Positions 35,097-46,692 of a stretch of DNA of 64,000 nucleotides are shown here, piece after piece. The position numbers were made by a program, and so were the translations under genes. The stretch lies in contig OY829538.1 of the NCBI GenBank assembly GCA_963691705.1, positions 75,894,781-75,958,780 on the forward strand, in the 5' to 3' direction. Positions within the stretch are counted from its first letter, which is position 1, and the number at the start of each line of letters is the position of its first letter. The notes under the pieces are model-generated. The model ran no database searches. It was not told the origin of the DNA and worked only from the letters and a program-made list of their open reading frames with translations. This DNA is from Viola odorata. Taxonomy: Eukaryota; Streptophyta; Magnoliopsida; Malpighiales; Violaceae.

Positions 35097-37401
35097 TCTT
35101 TACCCAATAGGTTAAGTGAAAACTGTTTAGATCCTTATAAGTAGAGGGGAGTGTGGTGTGATCGGGGACCCTCCAAAATTTTCAATTCTTTTATGATAGT
35201 CCTCAAATTTTGAAATCTTTTTTTATTAATTCTTTAAATTTAGCTCCTAAAAATATATATTTTGCCAGACTAGTTCAATTGAAGGGCCACTATACATTTC
35301 TTCTCTTGGTGGAAAATATAAGGTAATCTTTTATGGGTTTAGTTTTTGGCGATGGACAAAAAAAATGAATTTTGAAATTTTTATGTATTGGGAGAGAAAT
35401 CTCAAGGATTCATTTACGAATAATCACATTATTAGTTTTGAGTATATATTTAATTAAAATAATGAGTGCACTAAATAATTTTTTTTATTTTGTCGAATTC
35501 ATTCCACAGTGCACAATTCTTTCCCTAAATGATCAAGTCTTTGACATTTCATTCTCCTTACAATAATTGACTCATTGTAGCCACGAAAGGCCAGTGGCCC
35601 TTAAAATCAGCACCAACTCTTGCCAATGGTGAACCCCGCAAGGGCCGGAGAAGCACTTTGGCCCAAGTATTTTATAAGTGAGAAATTTCAACCCGGTTCC
35701 GCAGTCCGCCCCGAAAAATAAACTTGTTTTATTTTTTTTATACATAGATGTGAGATTCATAATTTCGGTCTTTGGTCGTACTTTGCTAGAAGAGGAAGTT
35801 TTTATAATTTCAAAAAAATAAGTTTTTTATTTATTTGAAAAACCAGTTTTCATTAAAAATAAAAGTAAATATAAAATGTTGAATATTTTACGATATCTGT
35901 AAATATTGAGTATTTCAACCCATCTAAATGTTGAGTATTTTACGATATTTTTTTATATAGCAATGTGCAATTTTATACTATGAATGTTTGTGTCCTAGAC
36001 TTGCGCTTCCTTTCAGGCCTAATGCATTTTTGTTGCACATTATTCAATTTTGGCTTCTAAGTATGAGTTGTAGCCCATGCAACTCTAAAACGCACTTCAA
36101 TCTTGGTTTTTTTAAGGTAAGGATGGGATTCAAATGTGAGTTTAAAATTTTATTTGTATTCTTTTTTCTATTAAAATAATTAATGAACTATATGTCCGCT
36201 GATATTTTAATTTTGTTTTGTTGAATACAATGAAGCTAGACTATATAAAAATACCCTAAAAATTTTGAATTCTTTCACTTCATTCTCCGTAGTTTTAAAA
36301 CTTATAATTTTCTAAAAAATGCAAATTTAACCTTATTAGTTGGTAAATAATTGTAAGAAATAGCGAAAATTGGATAAAAGTACAATAGATATGCTAGAGC
36401 CTAACACAATGAAAAAAATTATCCTAAAATTACCCCACTTGACTTTTATTTTAGAATATGCCTCAATTCACTGTATGACATTGACACTATTGTTATCATT
36501 TTCACACCAACTAATATGGTTGGTATATCTCATTTTAATATTAAAATTGAGATAAAAAATATATTGTACTATTTTGATGTTTATCTTAATTCATATCAGT
36601 TATTTAAATGATACATCTCATTTTAATACTAAAAAAAGTATTATAAGTATATTAAATGTCTAGAAATTTAATATACATGCATATATAAAAATAAAATAGA
36701 AAATAAAGATATCAATCCAGATTAATATTTTGACCGATAATCTTGAACGGCAATCTTGATTCACACCGTAATAGTTTTACTTCTTTTTCTTTTTTATTTA
36801 TTTAGTGCTGATGAAGTAAAGGCAACTAGATCACCAAATAGTGAAGTTTGCATATGATTGGCCTTTTAATTTACACTTATATAAAGCACACAGTACCGAC
36901 CCTCAGGATCCATGAAACATCTTTTAATTTTCTTCCCCTTTTTTATTCCAACAGGAAACGGTTGAAATATAGTAGAAAGGTGCAATCAGACGAGATTGTT
37001 TGCAGTACCCTTCCTTTTTATTTTTTATTATTTAGATTTTGGACTGAGATTTCAGAGCTGAAACCAAAACCGAAACATTTTCTTTCTAAGTCACCAACCC
37101 ACCCCTTCATTAAAAAACTAATAGCCCTATTTATTAGTCTTGTTAATCCTCAGCAGATCATTCTGTTAATCATTGTTTTCTTCAGCCGTCTCTTGTTTTT
37201 TAAGGTCTTAATTGTGTTTTTTTTGAGAAAAAACCTTACAAGATCTCATATTTTCGATTTTTTTTAAAGGTGCTTTTCCACTGTATTTCTTGTGAAAACT
37301 CGCCGCATTGATCTTGATCTTTGCGGATTGTTTTCTCTATTTTTTGAGCATACCCATCAGATCCTTTTGGTTTTTGATCTAAAAAAACAAATCCTTACAC
37401 C
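35097..37401. other. AT-rich spacer and GPT leader
   Basis: Mostly A+T-rich. A GC-richer island at 35580-35720 (containing AAGGGCCGGAGAAGCACTTT) stands out but resembles nothing I can name; it may be a repeat relic. From ~36900 on, the sequence is probably the transcribed leader of the translocator gene. Confidence 0.4.
36878..36885 (+). promoter_or_regulatory. Possible TATA box of the GPT gene
   Basis: TATATAAA at 36878-36885, with ATTGG (inverted CCAAT) ~20 bases upstream. It lies ~515 bases before the ATG, which implies a long leader or a leader intron, so the assignment is uncertain. Confidence 0.35.
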
Positions 37402-40400
37402 ATGATCTGCACTATGAAGCTGTCTGTGATAGCTCCAACAATCAGTGGATCTGATACGACTCTTCGTAGCAGAAAAAACCCATCTTGTTCTTTGATTTTG
37501 CCTTCGCTTCCAGTTTCGAAGACATCGAGGCCTATTCTCTCACTCTCTAAGCCTTTGCATGTGTCAAAGATGGAGTCTTTTGCTTTGTCAAAACCTCAAA
37601 AAAGGTCCTCGATCACTTGCAAGGCATACGAGGCTGACCAATCACAGCCGATAGAGGCACCAGAGCCCAAATCAGAAGCTGCGAAGAAAGTCAAGATCGG
37701 AATTTACTTCGCAACTTGGTGGGCTTTGAATGTGGTGTTCAATATATACAACAAGAAGGTGTTGAATGCTTTTCCATATCCATGGCTTACCTCCACGCTT
37801 TCTCTGGCTTGTGGGTCTCTCATGATGCTCATTTCCTGGGGCACGAGGATTGCTGAGACACCCAAGACGGATTTTGAGTTTTGGAAGACTTTATTCCCGG
37901 TAAGCTGAGTTGTGTTTGTTTGGGTTTCTTGCAAAAGAGATGGAAAATGATGGGAAAGTTGAGGTTTTCATTGTCCTATTATACGTGGAGAGAAACTCAG
38001 GGAAAATGATGTTTTTGTTCTGGTCTGGATGACTTGATGTTTTAAAGCTGTGAAATTGCCTTTTGTTTTGTTGCTGAGGAAGGAGATAAAATAGTGAAAT
38101 TTAAAAAATTTAAATTTTTCTAGTGGATGCAAAATTATGAATTTGGTTGATTTATGGAGACTTTGTCTCTGGAAGTCATATAATGAAATAGCTGTTGTCT
38201 ACAATTTTGTAAAGATAATTCACTTGGATTTGCTTTATCACATCTGCTAACCATATGGTTTTGATTTTGATTGGCTGAGTTTTGATTTATTCATTTTTGG
38301 CTGACAACTTGGTTTTGTGTTGCAATCTTTCTGCTCTGTTACAATCTAATAATCTTATAATCATTTTATCCTAAGGTTGCTGTTGCACATACAATCGGAC
38401 ATGTAGCTGCTACTGTGAGTATGTCCAAGGTCGCAGTTTCATTTACCCATATTATCAAGAGTGGTGAGCCTGCTTTTAGCGTATTGGTGTCAAGGTTCCT
38501 GCTGGGCGAGACCTTCCCATTTTCTGTTTACCTATCCCTTCTTCCAATTATTGGTGGTTGTGCACTTGCTGCTGTTACTGAGCTGAACTTCAATATGGTT
38601 GGTAAGAATGTAACTTCCGCACTTTTTATCCTTTTATCCTGCTCAGTTGGGCATTATTTTGGTCCTACAACTCTTATGTTAATGTTACTGAGAATACTTA
38701 GCAAGAGGAACAAAATGAAGATTTTAGTCACTTGTATTCTAGTTCCAGAAATTAGAGAGCGAAATTCAGAAACCCAATTAGTCTGTGTTGGAGAAGTTTA
38801 AATGTTCTTAAGCACCCCGTGCACCTTGCTCTTTTTTTCCGTATTGGTAATTGTGTTTACCAAAATTTGTGATGCATTTTGCTTTTTCCCTATACTTGTG
38901 TCAAGGAGTCAAGGTGGATTTTCTTACCCTATCTCTTTTGAAATTAGCCATTACTTTCTCTAACTAGTCATGGGATATCTTTTTTCTTTAAACAATGAAA
39001 TCATGTGGTATGGGTTTGGTATTTCCTTGTTCTTTCCTTCATTAACAGATATTACATGCTTGGAATTTACATCAACTGTTATTTTTTTGCAAGTTATTTT
39101 CATGGTCATGCAGTTGATTATTGGCTATTGGTTTCAGGTTTTATGGGGGCTATGATCTCCAACTTGGCATTTGTTTTCCGCAACATATTCTCAAAGAAGG
39201 GCATGAGTGGGAAATCTGTTAGTGGAATGAACTACTATGCTTGTCTCTCTATGTTGTCTCTGTTGATTCTCACACCTTTTGCCATAGCTGTGGAAGGGCC
39301 TCAGATGTGGGCAGCAGGATGGCAAACAGCTCTCTCTCAGATTGGACCAAATTTTATATGGTAACTGTGCAGGACTTACTATTCTTCTTTCCTTGCATGG
39401 CAATTTTTCTGTATTCATTTTGTTGACATGGTCCAAATGTTAAATACTGGTGTAAATCAAGGCTGCATAGTCTTGCTAATGTATCATGATTAGGGTAACT
39501 TAGTCTGTCGCTCTTGACTTGTTACCTGTGCCTTTCTGAATATAACGGTCTCTTGTTTGGACAGGCATGATCTCCTTATCAAAATTTGCATCTTAGCCTT
39601 TGTAATGGAGTAGTCTATATTTTTGTTCATGTTATAAGATTTTGGTTGCTTGTGTATCTATAAAGAAGCAACATCTTATATCAAGGAATCAAAGTCAATG
39701 ACCAGGAAGGATTTAACTTTTAAATGCCATGTTTTGGGTTTGATATCATTGAGATCGTTGTCAAGTAACCAATATCTTTTTATTTTTGGTTGGATTTTAG
39801 TACTTTGTGCAAAATGATCATCAAATTTTACCCAGTTAAGAGGTCTAGCTATTTATTTACTGGAATGGAGTTTGAGTGCTTAACTAATTACTATTTAGTA
39901 CCTTTAATGTGGTGATATTGCATCTCAGTGTTCCATGTTTGTATTGCTCAATTGTGGTAATGTTAGTGTGAATTTCCTTAAAATTTACGTTTTCAGTAAA
40001 GTGATAATTTTTTTCTTCTTGGGTTGGTTATGAATTGGTAGATGAGCAATTCTTTTGGTATAAACGTGTTTTTTCCTGCATTTTTGGTATGATTGTTCAT
40101 CCTATTGATTCTTATTCCTAAATTTTGTGACTTTTACTAAAAGCGATGCATGTGTGGCTGTAATTGTTCCTTGTAGGTGGGTGGCAGCACAGAGTATTTT
40201 CTATCATCTTTACAATCAGGTGTCATACATGTCCCTGGATGAGATCTCTCCCTTGACATTTAGCATCGGCAATACCATGAAGCGTATTTCGGTTATAGTC
40301 TCCTCGATTATCATTTTCCACACACCTGTTCAGCCCGTTAATGCTCTTGGAGCTGCCATTGCTGTTCTGGGGACCTTCTTGTATTCGCAGGTAATTTCTT

Positions 40401-41048
40401 AATTTCTCCATGCCAGTTTGATCTAATCCATCTTTCAAATTACCGGTGTGCCTTGTGGCAAATCTTTGGTCACTCTGACATGCAAACAAATTCCTGCTGC
40501 GATGCAGTCTTCCTAGTTAATTGTCTTCGTGTTAAAGATGGGATACAATATATTTTGTGGTTAGCTAGTTGGTTAGTTAAAAATATGGAATAGTATCTCA
40601 CAATGAAATTTATCTTATCCTGGTCATTTCTGAATTTAAATGCACATAGAAGCACTGAACCTTGCCGGTAGAACCACGGTATGTTGTGCTGTTGCCTGGT
40701 GAATGCCGATACGGCTCATAGGGGAGGTACCAAATTGTTTGGTGATGAATACATCTCAGCCACAAAAATGATAGTTTCTTTAGTGTTAGATGACTTTAAT
40801 CATTTTGGTGTTAGTTGACTTTCAACTTTATGTTGGTGGCTATTGAATTAGTTGGACCGATTGCTACCTAACATTAGGAATCTTCCATCATTCGAAGCGT
40901 TTATTCTATTTCTTTTGGCATGGAATATGCCTGGTTTCTCTCTTGGAAAAACAAATAAAAAGATTAGGGATATAACATTCTAAATTTTGTTGGTTTTCTT
41001 TAGGCGGTAACGATTATTTGTTTTTCTTTATTGCAGGCAAAGCAATGA
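37402..41048 (+). CDS. GPT1: Glucose-6-phosphate/phosphate translocator, plastid inner envelope
   Basis: GPT exchanges cytosolic glucose 6-phosphate for phosphate across the plastid inner envelope, feeding starch synthesis and the oxidative pentose-phosphate pathway in heterotrophic plastids. Five exons join in frame: 37402-37899, 38376-38601, 39138-39360, 40177-40390 and 41037-41048, giving 390 residues (family ~388). Residues 1 to ~75 are Ser/Lys-rich, a plastid transit peptide; the mature part begins near CKAYEADQ. The TPT domain is highly conserved: KIGIYFATWWALNVVFNIYN, VSFTHIIKSGEPAFSVLVSR, LNFNMVGFMGAMISNLAFVF, GMSGKSVSGMNYYACLSMLS, LYNQVSYMSLDEISPLTFSI, GNTMKRISVIVSSIIIFHTP. The carboxy end FLYSQAKQ needs a 12-base last coding exon (GCAAAGCAATGA). 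An in-frame ATG at residue 5 could also start translation. GPT1 is preferred over GPT2 by overall likeness, not by a diagnostic residue. It looks functional. Confidence 0.94.
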
Positions 41049-41115
41049 GGAATGGCGCCAGTTATGTATGATTCCTATCTTGTAATATAAGTGGTGAAAG
41101 AGAACAAACCAAGAG

Positions 41116-41135
41116 TTTTTTTTTTTTTTTTTTTT
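41116..41135. repeat. Poly-T tract
   Basis: About 20 consecutive T in the presumed 3' UTR of the GPT gene. Likely length-variable. Confidence 0.8.
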
Positions 41136-42615
41136 GGTTCTTGATATTGACGAGGCTTTTTTTAGCTTAGGTTTACTGTGTTCTCCTAAATAATTAGCTT
41201 GTAATTCCGGCGTCGCCCAGAATTTTTTGCAAAAACTTTGATGGAAAGAAATAATAAGAAACTAGAACAACAACGAAGTTGAGTTTTACCTTTGAAAACT
41301 AGGTTATCGTCGAGAGTGGTAAAGAGCTTGTACATCTTTAACTCAGATTTTAGGCCCGTGAACGAAGAAAATCAAACTATATTGGAAGAGTTATTCTTTC
41401 GGGTATCTGACACTGTTCAAATGAAGATTAGTTCTCTTCTATTTATCCATTAGTTAAGGGGACGACCCTGTGTTACATTGGACACTGCAGCATGTGAAAG
41501 GTCATTTTTTGTGTTTTGCAAAATTGACCTAACAACAGCACTCGCACATGCTAGGTCGCAATCATTTGGTGACAAACACTATAAGTCAGGCAGGAATTAG
41601 TAATAATAGTACCACAGCAGAACTATAACATTTACAGAAATCTCTGACAATAAGTCCTTAATGTATGATTCCGTATAATCTAAGCCCAGAGCGCTTTCCT
41701 CTTGTTCGTTTCCTAAACCATGGGGACGTATGATGTTTTTTTACTTTTACTCGTAAACGTAAGTTACAGAACTCAAACGTAAAACAACCCTTCCATGCCC
41801 AAAAAGCACGCATAAAATCCCCTACGGTTCCATACTATGCAGCTAACCGGCAAGCCTCCTGGCCTTTTCTACATCAGATTCGCCCTTGCTGCTAGAAATT
41901 CTAAGATGAAACAAGAGGAAAACTCCCAACTATAACAGATTTTCGGTCCAATCTACAATTCTTAGTAATTTCCCAGATTCCTTTGTATAAATAGTTCCTT
42001 AACTTACTAGAGCACAGGCTTCTGTCTTGTATTGTTGTTCTTTTTGACCATTTATATTCTCTTGTTAAAGGTGTGAAAGTGAGAGCTAGATACTTGTGAA
42101 TTACATTGTATTTTCTAATATTGATACAGCTCAGGTCTTCTTTATTTCATTCTCTCTCCCCTTCTCACGTGTGCACACACACACTTACTAGTTTTATCTC
42201 AGATTGCTCAGAAAATGAAATGCTGTGTTTGTTTCAGTGTCAATTTAAAACTTTGAATACTGACAATATGGGTTTGCTTGCTACATAGAACTTCTTAAGT
42301 ACTTCCCTTGAATCCTTTATGTATTTCCCTTAAATCCTTTATAGATTTCCTAGCTATCACAGCAATCACATTTTTGTGATGGGCCCTCTTGCAATTGAAC
42401 TAGTTACTTTCGAAATCGTCACTCTATGTAGTTTTTCCAACACAGGTCAGAGTAGTTACTTCAAGGTCAGTTTTATCATGATTGTTCTTTCAGAAAATGA
42501 AACTTCAGTTTTCTTTGGATTGTATATTATGTTTTGCTTGTTACCTTATAACTGGCTCAGTCTATCCTACCAATCTTGTTAGCAGAATGTAAGATTCTGT
42601 TCCTGGTATTTACAG
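41136..42615. other. Spacer between GPT and the RecQsim remnant
   Basis: The left part is the GPT 3' UTR. I searched for helicase motif I, the DEAH box and the lobe-1 end of RecQsim (for example a TATATV-type motif III) and found none in any frame. The space (1.5 kb) is also too short for the missing exons. A CACACACAC run lies near 42173. Confidence 0.5.
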
Positions 42616-45600
42616 GTAAATCATTGTAAAACTTGTTCTTCTTCGTATGAGAAGGATTTCCGCCCATTAATAGATGTTTATGTTGGAAAGAGAAAAACTA
42701 ATGAAAAGAAGGAAAGTCTGTTTCCAAAAAGGTTAGCTAATGCATTTGTTAGTGCTGCTGATATCAGCGTATCTGAGGCAGATAGAATTTCTCCAAGCAA
42801 ATTGGACAGTTTGGAAGATGATTACAGTGATGAAGATGACGACAAAGGAAATTTAAGAAATGAAAATGGATCAACAGCTTCTGAGGAAAAAGAAATGTCT
42901 ATTGAATATTTGGAAAATGATGTTGATGTCTTTCAGAGTGTGGATGACTGGGATGGTAACTATTCCTTGCTTATTTAAAATTCTTTATTTATTGTGCTGG
43001 TTGGTCGTAGATTTACACTCTTACGTACTGGGTTGAGATAGGCAGTAAAGTTGCAAATGGGAGAGAATTTGCTTCATTCAAACAATCTAGGCTGTTACAT
43101 ATTAATGATTTTAATTCTTGTCAGTTTATGTTTTGTAGATGCTTGCGGCGAATTCCATGGACAATCTCCTGGTGAGGGAAAGGATACTTGCAAGTCCCCT
43201 GAGAGAGTTGACCCTCCTAATAAGCTAGAAGAAAGAATAAAACTTTTGCAAGAGCCTTTAGAGGGAGCAACCATCATATACGTTCCTACAAGAAAAGAAA
43301 CATTGAGCATCGCAAAGTATCTTTGTGGGTTTTGGAGTGAAGGCTGCTGCTTATAATGCATCGGTATGTAACGTTAAGGTTACTACCCCAGATGTCTTTT
43401 AGTTGTGCATGCACACACCTGAAACAGATGGAGTTTCCTTCATTCTTTCAAACAACTGAATCAGCTCTTTGACTGAACTAGATTGCATTGCTTACTATTC
43501 TTGTTTGCCAAACTGATCAAACATGAGATCAGCAGTACCATGTACTACTGAATATCAAATTGTTTACACAACTCTTTGGCTGAACTACCTCGGTGGTGTA
43601 CATCCCAGGCAAGAACCATATCTCGTTGAACATCTTCACTACAAGCAAAGCCGACATCAGATTCTGGTTTATATCAAACTATATTTTAAATAGTAATTAT
43701 CTGACTGGCTTCTGTGTAATTTTTCACTTGGGGGATAGGGGGAGATGTTCTAATATTCTTCGTTGTGTATGAAATATTTAGCACAACATCTTTAAGTCTA
43801 CTTGTTTCATGTTCTCATTGATAGTTTTCTATGACAACTTTTCTTTGCTGCAGTAAAATATTATATGAATACAACTTATATGTGAATATCTACCTCCTCT
43901 CAGTTGTCAAAATCACATCTACGCCGCGTTCACAAGGAATTCCATGAAAATATGCTAGAGGTATGGATTGTGAAAACTCATGATTCTTGGCTGCATATGC
44001 TATCAAGCAAGGATTTCCATTTCAACTATTATTTCAGTATACTGCCGTATGGAAGCTAAACTCCTTATGATCAATTATTGATTCAAGAGGATCATGATTG
44101 TAGTATTTAACTGTTTAGTTTTCCTTCTCTCTTTTTTTTTCCATGTACACTGGAGCATAACTAGGGTTGACTCTTCTCCTCTCATTACTCTAGGTTGTTG
44201 TGGCAACAATTGCTTTTGGAATGGGGATTGACAAGTTAAACATCAGAAGAGTCATCCACTATGGCTGGCCACAGGTATTACACGTGGGACATGATATTTG
44301 CTTAATTCTGAGAACTCTTTTATCATTGATCCTATAGTCCTCAAATATATTTGGTTTGAAAGGCTATTTCTAAAACCAAGACTAATCGCAGAGTTTAGAA
44401 GCATATTATCAAGAAGCAGGGAGGGCTGGAAGGGATGGGAAACTAGCAGAATGCAGTAAGTTCTTTAGTGTATAAGAATCTCTTTTCAGATAGGACAAAG
44501 ATCTTTTTCATGGTTCTGTTCTTGGATGGGGAATTATACCCGGGTTGAGTTATAATATCACCACCGTCGACACACTTTCTGTGATAACCAAGATTAAATC
44601 TGCTTTATTTTGCATGCAGTTCTATATGCAAACATGTCAAGAGTACCATCACTTTTACCCAATAAAAGAAGTGAAGAACAAGCAAAACAAGCATACAAGA
44701 TGCTGTCTGATTGTTTCAGGTCAGTGTTGAAGATTTTTAATTTTTCAGCCCTCTTTGTTTCCTTCTTTTTAAAAAATTCTCATGCCAACATGTGTGTTTA
44801 CTTACAGATATGGAATGAATACCTCTTGTTGTCGGGCTAAAATACTTGTGGAATATTTTGGCGAAAATTTCACATATGAGAAGTGTCTTCTGTATGCAAT
44901 GTTTCTTTCATTTTCTGATGCGTTCTGATATCTGTTTCAATAAAGCCACTTTATGAGATTGGGCACTCATGTAATGCAGGTGTGACGTGTGCGTTTACGC
45001 CCCCCCCAGAAATTCTTAATTTGAAAGAGGAGGTTGATATTTCAATGCAGGCTATTGCTGCTTATCATGTGAGTATGAGTATTTCAATTTGCTTTTCAGT
45101 TTCTAAGGTTGCTGATCATGGTATATGTTTCTTTGTGTAGTAGTTGTGTAATTTAGAGTTTTGGTACTAATAATCAGTAATGTCATAAAATGCGTTACAT
45201 CTCTATTTTTCTTGTAAAAAAATCTTACCAAGAAGCAAATGTGGAATTTCTGCAGCAGAGTTCTTTTCTTGATGATTCATATGACAAGTCATCACGTAGA
45301 TCAACTCAGAGGCCAAACCTCAGGATGTTTGTCAGTAAAATAAGGGAGCAGGTAAAAGTAGATCCACTTTGTATTTCTTCTTCGTCACATGGAAAAATCT
45401 TGACCATTGATACTTGTCAAATACTTGGCTGCTGTTTGTGGTGATATTTATCTGCTGCCCTTTGTGCAGTCCCAAAATTTTTGCGCGACAGATCAGTTGT
45501 GGTGGCGAGGTCTTGCTAGGATTATGGAAAGTAGAGGATACATCAGAGAGGGTGATGACAAGGTACACCCTCATAAACGATTTGCCTGTTTGGATAGAGT

Positions 45601-46286
45601 TTGTAAATTGAATTTCCTTGGTTAGATAGTGCATTCAGACTGTTAACTGTCAGCACTCGCATGCTTCTTGAAAAATCTTGATCGGTCTTGTGCCATGGCC
45701 ACTGCCATGACGGCTTGCTTATTTGCACTCATGATTTGCCTCATCTTTTATCGGCAGCTAAAGTGCATTCCATGTTTTCTTTTATCTGTTTTCCTATACA
45801 AAGCTTAGCCTAATTTCATGCTCTTCAGGCTAATTCCTCGCGCTAGTGCTATAAATACGTGAACTATTGAATTAGGAACTTCTATTTGCTACTGCATGAG
45901 CATGACTATCTGTTGCTTTCTTATTCTGTCATCCTTATTCGAACGTCAATATTCTTCTGCAGACCCATGTGCAAATAAAATTCCCCGAGCCGACAAAACT
46001 GGGACTTGAATCGCTCCAATTCGAAAGAGAGGAGCCTTTCCATGTCCACCCTGAAGCAGATATGCTGCTCGCAACGAACAACACCAAAACTAACTCTACT
46101 TTTGCAGAATGGGGAAAAGGATGGGCTGACCCAGAGATCCGACGTCAACGCTTAGAAAGAAGGCGAGCAAACAGAAAGCCAAGAAGGCCAAGGCAGCCGC
46201 GAACGAGAAATTCGAGTAAAGTGAAACCAGATCCCAGAACTTCTCGAGGTAGAATAGCAGCGAAAATCTCCCTAAAACGTAATTAA
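42616..46286 (+). pseudogene. RECQSIM: RecQsim-type helicase, 3' half only, with two frameshifts
   Basis: RecQsim is a plant RecQ-family DNA helicase with an acidic insertion in the motor. Exons recognised: 42616-42955 (acidic insert, LEDDYSDEDDDKGN, FQSVDDWD), 43139-43363 (GATIIYVPTRKETLSIAKYL), 43904-43960, 44194-44274 (VVVATIAFGMGIDKLNIRRV), 44392-44455 (YYQEAGRAGRDGKLAEC), 44620-44719, 44808-44891, 44980-45068, 45256-45351, 45470-45562 (DQLWWRGLARIMESRGYIRE) and 45963-46286 (WGKGWADPEIRRQRLERRRA, basic tail). All have GT-AG borders. Missing: everything before the insert, including Walker A and DEAH lobe 1. Two single-base insertions break the frame: TTTT for TTT at ~43330 (CGFGVKAAAYNAS expected) and eight C for seven at 45000-45007 (YAPPEILNL expected). 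With both removed, all joined phases agree. It cannot make an ATP-driven helicase from this window. Confidence 0.85.
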
Positions 46287-46692
46287 GATACAATATTCCA
46301 ATGTTCATGTACTTGTACACTTAGAAGCAAGTGCCTGCTGCAACTTTAGTTTATTGGAATAAGGATGAATCCCTTCCAAAGTGAGTCATACCTATTGTGT
46401 GCCTCCTTCGGTTGACTAACGAACAAGTGCCTGCTGCAACTTTAAAGTCGTCAATTACATGGCCAGAGCATTGAGAATTGTAGGAGTTTTTAGAAACATG
46501 AAAATGGGTGCCGATTCATCTTAGAACTTCTGTTAACTATGCTATATATCCAAGTTCCCTTCTCTGTTGTTTTAGCTAATGGCTATAAGATGTCTCGTGT
46601 GTAAATGAAGTGCTTTAGTGTTTGGCATGCGCTGGTGTGGTCGTAGGTTTTCCCCTCTTCTCTGTTTATAACTGCAAATGTATCGTCGTGTA
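46287..46692. other. 3' UTR of the RecQsim remnant
   Basis: Contains a repeated CAAGTGCCTGCTGCAACTTT (near 46329 and 46424), a small direct duplication ~95 bases apart. Ends at the hAT insertion. Confidence 0.45.

Noticed and set aside
42173..42184. CACACACAC run as a CRISPR-like or satellite array
   Set aside because: A short microsatellite only; no spaced repeats anywhere in the window, and CRISPR is not expected in a plant nucleus.
45190..45255. Coding extension EANVEFLQ before the RecQsim exon at 45256
   Set aside because: No usable acceptor puts it in phase with the previous exon, while TTTCTGCAG/CAG at 45255-45256 gives a clean phase-0 join.
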